This document shows positions 30,903-36,014 of a stretch of 36,014 nt of DNA, piece by piece. The notes beneath the pieces were generated by a model. That model was not told the origin of the DNA and did no database searches. It saw only the letters and a list, made by a program, of their open reading frames with translations. Every line of letters begins with the position of its first letter. Position 1 is the stretch's first letter. Position numbers and translations under genes: made by a program. Origin of the DNA: Gammaproteobacteria bacterium UBA2810 (GTDB taxonomy: Bacteria > Pseudomonadota > Gammaproteobacteria > Enterobacterales > Succinivibrionaceae); assembly GCA_002351705.1 (NCBI GenBank), contig DEHC01000067.1, forward strand, positions 38,979 to 74,992, written 5' to 3'.

Positions 30903-31700
30903 ATGTCAATAAGCACGCAAAGCGCGGCGCTGATCCTGACTATCCCGTTCATCGGGACCACGCTTGGATCAGCCTGCGTATTTCTGATGAAGGGCGAGCT
31001 CAGCAGGCGCCTCGAGCATTTCCTGCTGGGGTTTGCCTCGGGAGTGATGACGGCCGCTGCGGTCTGGTCGCTTCTTCTCCCGTCTATCGATCAGTCAGCC
31101 GCCGAGGGCATGGGGAAGCTTGCCGCCATTCCGGCGGCAATAGGAGTGGCTGCCGGAATGCTCGCGCTCCTCGGGCTCGACAACCTCATACCGCACCTGC
31201 ACCTCAACTCGGAGAGCCCCGAGGGCGTCCATTCCGAGCTGAGCAGGAAGGCGATGCTCTGCCTCGCGGTGACCATCCATAACATCCCAGAGGGAATGGC
31301 GCCGGGCATCCTCATCGCGGGACTCATGACGGGGAGCGACGGCATGACCATCGGGGCTGCCTTAACCCTCGCCATAGGCCTTGCCATCCAGAATTTCCCC
31401 GAGGGCGCTGTCATCTCCATGCCCCTTGCGGGCGGAGGCACCGGAAAGCTCAGGGCATTTGTCCTGGGGACCCTTTCCGGGGCTGTTGAGCCGCTTGCCG
31501 GGATCCTCACCGTCTTCTTCGCGGCGTCATTCGTCTCGATGATGCCGTTATTCCTCTCGTTCGCGGCAGGCGCGATGCTCTATGTGGTGGTTGAGGAGCT
31601 TATCCCCGAGGCAAGCGGCAATGACGGCTCTGACTTCGGGACGACCGGCTTCGGCTTCGGCTTCATCCTCATGATGATCCTTGACAAGGTGTTCGGCTGA
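30903..31700 (+). CDS. ZIP-family metal transporter (ZupT-like)
   Basis: A 265-residue inner-membrane divalent-metal importer with about eight hydrophobic segments. The two ZIP signature helices are visible: T-I-H-N-I-P-E-G-M-A and I-Q-N-F-P-E-G-A-V. Both have the metal-site pattern (H/Q)N-x-P-E-G. A histidine-bearing segment (P-H-L-H-L-N) sits in the loop before them. The ATG at 30903 follows AGGAGGATAAAA and is preferred over an in-frame ATG at 30885. Zinc is the likely substrate, but iron or manganese is possible. Confidence 0.92.
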   Translation: MSISTQSAALILTIPFIGTTLGSACVFLMKGELSRRLEHFLLGFASGVMTAAAVWSLLLPSIDQSAAEGMGKLAAIPAAIGVAAGMLALLGLDNLIPHLHLNSESPEGVHSELSRKAMLCLAVTIHNIPEGMAPGILIAGLMTGSDGMTIGAALTLAIGLAIQNFPEGAVISMPLAGGGTGKLRAFVLGTLSGAVEPLAGILTVFFAASFVSMMPLFLSFAAGAMLYVVVEELIPEASGNDGSDFGTTGFGFGFILMMILDKVFG

Positions 31701-31712
31701 TTTAAAAAGAAA

Positions 31713-31732
31713 GGAGGCCCCGGAGGGCCTCC
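31713..31732 (-). terminator. Terminator shared between convergent genes
   Basis: GGAGGCCC (31713-31720) pairs perfectly with GGGCCTCC (31725-31732) over CGGA. On the minus strand the stem is followed by TTTCTTTTT, so it mainly ends the hydrolase-methyltransferase gene. It also lies just after the ZIP gene. Confidence 0.85.
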
Positions 31733-31761
31733 CCTGAAGACTCGCGGAAAACCCGCGGCTC

Positions 31762-33576
31762 CTACACCTTGACTGCCACTGAGACGGAGAAGATGCCGTT
31801 CACGTCGCAGAGCTGGTCGGTCTTCTCGAACCCGGACATATTTACGAGCGCATCGAGCTCGGCCTGGCTTCTGTTCCTGACATTGAACTCGTTCGAGTCG
31901 AAGATCGCGCAGAACTTGCCGGGGTTGGGCGACCACGGGTGGTTGGTGTAGACAAGGTATCCGCCCTGCTCCATGCAGCTCGCGATGGAGCGGAGCGCGA
32001 GCAGCACGTCGTCATTCCTCGGGCTGGTCTCGAATATCCAGCCGGCGAGCACCACGGTGAACTTCGTTTCGAAATTGTAGGATGAGGGCTCGAACGGGTT
32101 TGCCTGCTTGAACTCAGCATGGAACATCTGGTTTCTCATCCTGATGGCGTTTATGCCGTCCTGCACGTTGACCGCGCTCGGATCGCGCAGGGTGATAGAG
32201 TCGTAACGCTTGAGGCGCGCGATGGTGTCAAGGGTATGCCTGCCGTTGCCCGCGGCGATGTCGAGCAGGTTTATAGGGCGCTCCTGGTCGATTAGGTTCT
32301 TCGCGAGCATCTCGACAGCGGCGTAGAAATCCCCCTTGTTCTTGCGCCAGGCGGAGATGACGTCGTTCCGGAGGAACCTTCTGTCGAGCCATGCCCCGAC
32401 CGGGTTCGATGTCCTTATCTTGTTGTCGGTGATGTAGAGCTCGGTCTCGTCATTGAGGATTCCGTTCTTTATGACCAGGTTAATCGCCGGTGAAATCTTC
32501 GGTCCGATTTTGTGCAGGAGCTTCTTCTTGAAATTGAACCATTTTGTATCGTAGCTCTTGATGTCGGACTTGAGCTGCCTGTACTGGTCCGAGCTGTTGC
32601 TCCAGCGGTCCATTCTCACGTAGTCAGGCTCGAACGGAGGAAGGACGTAGAGGTGATCGATGAACTCCCCGACCCTGATTGCGATGGTGCTTCTCTGGAG
32701 GGAGAAGAGCGGCTCGAGGAGGTTCGCGCCGAAGGAGTGGTACTCCTTCCTTACGGAGCCGAGGCCCGAGTAGAAAGCCCTGACCTTGTCAAGACCGAGG
32801 TACTTGTCGCCGTAGCCTGCGATGACCATGGTCGGTGCGAAGATGGAGCCGGCATCCCTCACCAGCCTCCCGACGCAGGCCTCGTAGTCCGATATGTATT
32901 TGACGGTGAGGGTTTTCTCGGCGATCTTGTCCTGGGCGAAGACGGACTTCATCGGCTCGTCGTCTGTCAGGTACTCGACAGGGCAGGTGGACTTCACTCC
33001 GTTCTTAGTGAGGAATCCGGGAAGCTTCAGCGCGTTCAGAGGCCATCCGCCGGTGCCGAAAGCCGGGGAGATGAGCACGAGTCCCCTGATCCTCGGGGCG
33101 AAGTCGTGGACCCAGGTGGCCGCAAGGACTGCACCGGTGCCCTCGCCTATCACGACGAAGCAGGACATGTCGATAGACTCCTTCGCTGAGATGATGCGCA
33201 CGAGCATGTTGAGATCAGCGACGGAGGCGGTCAGGGTGTTCTTGTTAAGGATTTCCTTCGGCTGTTCCTCATTGTCCCTGTCCTTCTTCCACTTGGGCCT
33301 GTCATCCTCCTGGGTGATCTTTCCGCTCTGGCGGAGGCTCATCGCATAGACCGAGGAGCTGCGGATGTTCATGGCGGAGAGATCCGCCATGACCCTGCTG
33401 TAGGCATCGGCAGTCGAGTAGAGGCCGTGGATGAACACGACCGCGGTCTTGCGGCCGTCCTTTCTCTCGGTGATCTGTCTCCAGTGGATATACGGGATCT
33501 TGGTCTTGTCTATAGACGTGAAAACACCTGTTTCGTACCCCTTTGCATTTACTGATGCTGCTGGGCTGATAGGCAT
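31762..33576 (-). CDS. Bifunctional alpha/beta-hydrolase and class I SAM-methyltransferase
   Basis: A 604-residue two-domain protein. Residues about 1-320 are an alpha/beta hydrolase (V-V-F-I-H-G-L-Y-S-T-A-D-A-Y oxyanion region; G-L-V-L-I-S-P-A-F-G after the elbow). The nucleophile elbow reads G-E-G-T-G where G-x-S-x-G is expected, so the serine is replaced by glycine. Residues about 430-604 are a Rossmann-type methyltransferase with motif I L-D-I-A-A-G-N-G-R-H-T and A-G-W-I-F-E-T. Proteins with this fusion exist in proteobacteria, often near lipid genes; the substrate is unknown. The ribosome-binding position is a run of nine G (33592-33584) seven bases before the ATG. It is a single-gene unit ending in a strong terminator. 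Confidence 0.88.
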   Translation of the reverse strand: MPISPAASVNAKGYETGVFTSIDKTKIPYIHWRQITERKDGRKTAVVFIHGLYSTADAYSRVMADLSAMNIRSSSVYAMSLRQSGKITQEDDRPKWKKDRDNEEQPKEILNKNTLTASVADLNMLVRIISAKESIDMSCFVVIGEGTGAVLAATWVHDFAPRIRGLVLISPAFGTGGWPLNALKLPGFLTKNGVKSTCPVEYLTDDEPMKSVFAQDKIAEKTLTVKYISDYEACVGRLVRDAGSIFAPTMVIAGYGDKYLGLDKVRAFYSGLGSVRKEYHSFGANLLEPLFSLQRSTIAIRVGEFIDHLYVLPPFEPDYVRMDRWSNSSDQYRQLKSDIKSYDTKWFNFKKKLLHKIGPKISPAINLVIKNGILNDETELYITDNKIRTSNPVGAWLDRRFLRNDVISAWRKNKGDFYAAVEMLAKNLIDQERPINLLDIAAGNGRHTLDTIARLKRYDSITLRDPSAVNVQDGINAIRMRNQMFHAEFKQANPFEPSSYNFETKFTVVLAGWIFETSPRNDDVLLALRSIASCMEQGGYLVYTNHPWSPNPGKFCAIFDSNEFNVRNRSQAELDALVNMSGFEKTDQLCDVNGIFSVSVAVKV

Positions 33577-33583
33577 GTTTTAT

Positions 33584-33592
33584 CCCCCCCCC
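33584..33592 (-). promoter_or_regulatory. G9 homopolymer as ribosome-binding site
   Basis: Nine consecutive G residues on the coding strand lie seven bases upstream of the ATG of the hydrolase-methyltransferase gene, where a Shine-Dalgarno sequence is expected. Such runs are prone to slippage and could change spacing or strength of translation initiation. Confidence 0.7.
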
Positions 33593-33753
33593 TTCGGTTA
33601 TTGTTCTAATCTCTTTGCGAGCGCTCCGGGCGTTCAGCAATCATGGGATTTTATTCCAAAGAATTTCCGAGGTATCTGACGCATGCCTTAAATTGTGAAG
33701 GGAATGGTATTTTTTTACACGGAGATGCGATTTTTCACAGGGCCATTAAAAAA

Positions 33754-33774
33754 GGCGGCACAAAGCCGCCTTTT
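33754..33774 (-). terminator. Bidirectional terminator after htpX
   Basis: GGCGGC (33754-33759) pairs with GCCGCC (33765-33770) over ACAAA. Read on the minus strand it is followed by TTTTTT and ends htpX. On the plus strand TTTT follows too. Confidence 0.88.
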
Positions 33775-33800
33775 CAAGAGATTCAGTCAGTCCGGCATGC

Positions 33801-34688
33801 TCAGTTCGGGAGTTTCTCGAGCGCGGCGATTCTCTTCTCAAGAGTCGGGTGGGTCGACATGAGCTCGGTGAAGGAGAAGCCGTCATTGATGCAGAGGCAG
33901 CCGGTGCCGTCAGGGCGCTGTTTCGGGGAAGGCCCTGCGCCGAGGGCGCGGAGGGCAGCGATCATGGGCGCCTTGCCGTATACCGCTGCGGATCCGGCAT
34001 CGGCGCGGTACTCTCTCCACCTCGAGAACCACCTGACGACAATGGTGCCGAAGAGGCCGAAGACTATCTGGAGAACCGGCTGTATGACATAGTATCCGAC
34101 TGCCGATCCGGCCCTGCCGTCCCTGTCGCCGCGTCCGGAGAGCATGCTGGCGACGAGGACGGAGAGCCAGAGCACGAAGGCATTTATGATGCCCTGGATG
34201 ATTCCCATGGTGACCATGTCGCCGTTCGCCACATGGGAGAGCTCGTGGCCGAGAACAGCCTTGAGCTCGTTGCGGTCCATGCGCGAGAGAATTGCGGAGG
34301 AGACGGCAACGAGCGCGTCATCCCTGTTCCAGCCGGTCGCGAAGGCGTTGACCTCGGAGCTCTGCCAGATGCCGACCTCAGGCATCTTCACGCCCTTTTT
34401 GCCCGCAATGTACTTCACGGTCTCGACGAGCCATCTCTCGTCCTCATTGCGCGGGACCGCAATGGTCCTTACGCCGTAGCTCCTCTTGACCATCGGCTTC
34501 GAGAGCACGACGCTGATGGCAGATCCCATCATGCCGTAGACGAAGAAAAAGAGAAGCATTCCCCGGCTGCCGCCGATGTCTATGCCGAAGAGCTTCAGGA
34601 CAAAGGGAATGATGAGATAGCAGAGAAACGTGCAGAGCGCGTTTACCAGGACGAAAAGCGCCAGGCGCTTGATGTGCTGAAACAGCAT
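33801..34688 (-). CDS. htpX: Membrane zinc metalloprotease HtpX
   Basis: A 295-residue inner-membrane protease in quality control of membrane proteins. It starts with two transmembrane helices (about 7-29 and 41-62), followed by the zinc motif H-E-L-S-H at 148-152 (V-L-G-H-E-L-S-H-V-A-N-G-D) and two more hydrophobic segments (about 162-180, 196-218). The third zinc ligand is likely in the E-Y-R-A-D-A-G-S-A stretch. Length and order match the E. coli type. It is a monocistronic gene, with a hairpin upstream at 34715-34731 and a terminator after it. Confidence 0.96.
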   Translation of the reverse strand: MLFQHIKRLALFVLVNALCTFLCYLIIPFVLKLFGIDIGGSRGMLLFFFVYGMMGSAISVVLSKPMVKRSYGVRTIAVPRNEDERWLVETVKYIAGKKGVKMPEVGIWQSSEVNAFATGWNRDDALVAVSSAILSRMDRNELKAVLGHELSHVANGDMVTMGIIQGIINAFVLWLSVLVASMLSGRGDRDGRAGSAVGYYVIQPVLQIVFGLFGTIVVRWFSRWREYRADAGSAAVYGKAPMIAALRALGAGPSPKQRPDGTGCLCINDGFSFTELMSTHPTLEKRIAALEKLPN

Positions 34689-34714
34689 TTTTGATGCTCC
34701 CGTGATGAATAGAG

Positions 34715-34731
34715 GCCCCGGCAGGCGGGGC
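34715..34731 (-). terminator. Hairpin between the His-rich gene and htpX
   Basis: GCCCCG (34715-34720) pairs with CGGGGC (34726-34731) over five bases; on the minus strand CTCTATT follows. It could end the His-rich gene transcript. The gap 34689-34836 holds nothing else recognisable. Confidence 0.4.
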
Positions 34732-34836
34732 GGTGTCAGGCGTATTTAAGGACCTGTCTGATTTTAAACGTTTTTGGATTGGATGTGCGCAGCTGAGCTG
34801 ACTGTCTGCAGCGTTGGCAGGGATACGGGCGGCGCT

Positions 34837-35211
34837 TCAGTCGTGATGCCGGTGATGGCGGTGATGATCATGCCCCTCCGCGCAGCCATATCCGCGGCGC
34901 GGAGGCTCCGGTGCAACGGTGCCTCCCTCAGGGCTGCGCGGCGGCGGGCAGGCCGCGTCATCAGTGCTCCAGGTCCTCTTCCCCCGGCTCTTCCCGTCAG
35001 AGTCGTACTCATATGACGGAGTGCACCCGTCACGCGTTCCGTCCCGGCTGAAGCCCTGGCTGTCGAAGTGGCGCTCGTAGTAGTCGATCGCCGCGTCGGA
35101 GTCGATGTCGATTATCTGATGCGCGGCGGCCCCGGCTGATGCAGCCGCAAGAAAAAGGGAGGCAGTGAAAAGGCAGGATGCCCCGAGACGCGAGAATGTT
35201 CCCTTTCCCAT
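34837..35211 (-). CDS. Small exported protein with histidine-rich C-terminus
   Basis: A 124-residue protein with a Sec signal peptide (about 1-29, cleavage near A-G-A-A-A). The mature part contains D-I-D-S-D-A-A-I-D-Y-Y-E-R-H-F-D-S-Q-G-F and three cysteines. It ends G-H-D-H-H-R-H-H-R-H-H-D, a likely metal-binding tail. The ATG at 35211 behind GGAGGACAGGG is preferred over an in-frame start at 35304 inside the upstream gene. It lies 22 bases after the FliL-like gene and is probably co-transcribed. Function unknown; periplasmic metal binding is an inference from the tail. Confidence 0.72.
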   Translation of the reverse strand: MGKGTFSRLGASCLFTASLFLAAASAGAAAHQIIDIDSDAAIDYYERHFDSQGFSRDGTRDGCTPSYEYDSDGKSRGKRTWSTDDAACPPPRSPEGGTVAPEPPRRGYGCAEGHDHHRHHRHHD

Positions 35212-35233
35212 AACCCTGTCCTCCGTTTTTTTG

Positions 35234-35686
35234 TCAGCGCGATTCCTGATAGATGAGGTTATCGACGATGAAGTCCTTGACGAGCGACCTCTTGGCGTAG
35301 TCATTCACCGAGGCGGCGACCTTGTCGGACATCTTCTTGAAGAGCTCGTCCCGCTTGTTCTCGAAGTCCTCGGCGGTCGACTCGTTGAGAATCGAGATGA
35401 GGGTGTCGCGGATTACCGCATCATACTTCTTCACTGCGTCAACGTCAGCCGTGTCGGAGACAACAATCGAGGCACGGATCCTGACATGTCCGAGATGCCT
35501 CGGCGACGCGGTGTAGTTGGTCACAATCTCCGGCGCGAGCGGATAGTAGCTCACGACGGGGATCCCGAGCTTCGCCGCATCAGCGGCTGCCTTGTCCTCT
35601 GCGGCCTTCTCTGCGGCCTGGGCGGATAAGGCCATAAGCGCAATAAGCGCTGACGACATGAGTCCCGCGAATATCTTCTTTGGCAT
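35234..35686 (-). CDS. FliL-like exported protein
   Basis: A 150-residue protein with an N-terminal signal (M-P-K-K, hydrophobic 8-20, cleavage near A-Q-A). The rest has the FliL pattern: Y-Y-P-L-A-P-E-I-V-T-N-Y, then H-V-R-I-R-A-S-I-V-V-S-D, Y-D-A-V-I-R-D-T-L-I-S-I-L-N and a final V-K-D-F-I-V-D-N-L-I-Y-Q. FliL proteins bind the flagellar stator and normally keep a membrane anchor. Here an alanine cleavage site suggests release to the periplasm, and no flagellar gene is nearby. Some FliL-like proteins outside flagellar operons are known with unclear roles. First gene of a two-gene operon. Confidence 0.8.
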   Translation of the reverse strand: MPKKIFAGLMSSALIALMALSAQAAEKAAEDKAAADAAKLGIPVVSYYPLAPEIVTNYTASPRHLGHVRIRASIVVSDTADVDAVKKYDAVIRDTLISILNESTAEDFENKRDELFKKMSDKVAASVNDYAKRSLVKDFIVDNLIYQESR

Positions 35687-36014
35687 GTCTGCTCCTTTGT
35701 TGTCCCGGACGCACCTGTTCCCTGCCGTGAGGCGCTGGAATGCGATGTTCTGCGCCGCGCCGGCTGCCGGAATTTTGTCTGTCAGGTGAAACGGCAGTGA
35801 GTATGAATGACTGATTCAAAAAAAGTGCCATGAATTATAGATTATCAGGCTGTCTGTTGTATTTATGCAGATCAGATAATATGAAGTGACCCCACAGCTG
35901 TAGCATCGCGGATTCACCTGTATACTACTGAGTGTACTAAGGAAACGCTGAACAATTAGGGTGTTGTTCTGCGAAACCGATTAAAAACTCGCTACTCAAA
36001 AATTGCTGATGATT
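35687..36014. other. Terminal intergenic region
   Basis: 328 bases. It must contain the promoter of the FliL-like gene on the minus strand. The last 130 bases are AT-rich and contain TGTACTAAGGAAACGCTGAA around 35933, which has the feel of an insertion-sequence end, but no transposase frame begins inside the window. No gene is supported. Confidence 0.4.

Noticed and set aside
33849..34694. Long open frame (281 residues) opposite htpX
   Set aside because: It is the antisense shadow of a clear HtpX gene in GC-rich DNA, with low-complexity acidic content and no start signals.

Overview
The window is about 36 kb of GC-rich chromosome from a Gram-negative bacterium. The gene set (Sbp/CysTWA, HtpX, endonuclease I, RuvX, a type IV pilin, a FliL-like protein, SXT-type conjugation genes, YhcG) points to a proteobacterium. 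Siroheme-only tetrapyrrole synthesis and [4Fe-4S] APS reduction would fit an anaerobic or facultative lifestyle. That placement is inference; no rRNA or tRNA gene was found. Both ends look like accessory DNA: position 1 lies inside a DDE transposase, and the last 300 bases hold no gene.

Layout. 1-2559: transposase tail, decayed DNA, a yhcG-type nuclease gene and three long palindromes. 2560-6411 (minus): sulfate importer sbp-cysT-cysW-cysA. 6412-7098: divergent control region. 7099-18115 (plus): nine tightly packed genes, sulfite reductase, hemC-cobA-hemD fusion, hemB, cysD, cysN, cysH, precorrin-2 dehydrogenase, hemA and hemL. Together with the importer they take sulfate to sulfide and also build the siroheme that sulfite reductase needs, from glutamyl-tRNA onward. 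No gene for the later heme steps is present here. 18116-21660: small chromosomal genes (lipoprotein, nucleotidyltransferase, endonuclease I, ruvX, zinc ribbon, HMA-like). 21661-23457: a helically phased repeat array in front of an AlbA_2/ATPase-type gene. 23458-25070: long gene-poor, structured DNA with likely small RNAs and a MITE-like segment. 25072-26011: type IV pilin and a 50-residue protein. 26029-30778 (minus): a compact conjugation-derived module (degenerate MobH/TraI_2 protein, TraD, DUF4400-like protein, stand-alone HD TraI_2 protein) with no T4SS genes. 30903-35686: ZIP transporter, hydrolase-methyltransferase fusion, HtpX, His-rich secreted protein and FliL-like protein.

The most unusual points are: (1) trimmed enzymes in the siroheme/sulfate cluster, with a HemC lacking the whole cofactor-bearing third domain, a HemA of only 297 residues, and a sulfite reductase ending in a TusA-like domain whose cysteine is replaced; (2) seven AGTTGC repeats spaced 20-21 bp ahead of the AlbA_2 gene; (3) a split or duplicated MobH HD domain next to TraD; (4) a G9 tract in the ribosome-binding position of the hydrolase-methyltransferase gene; and (5) a 26-base palindromic sequence present twice, once in frame inside yhcG.
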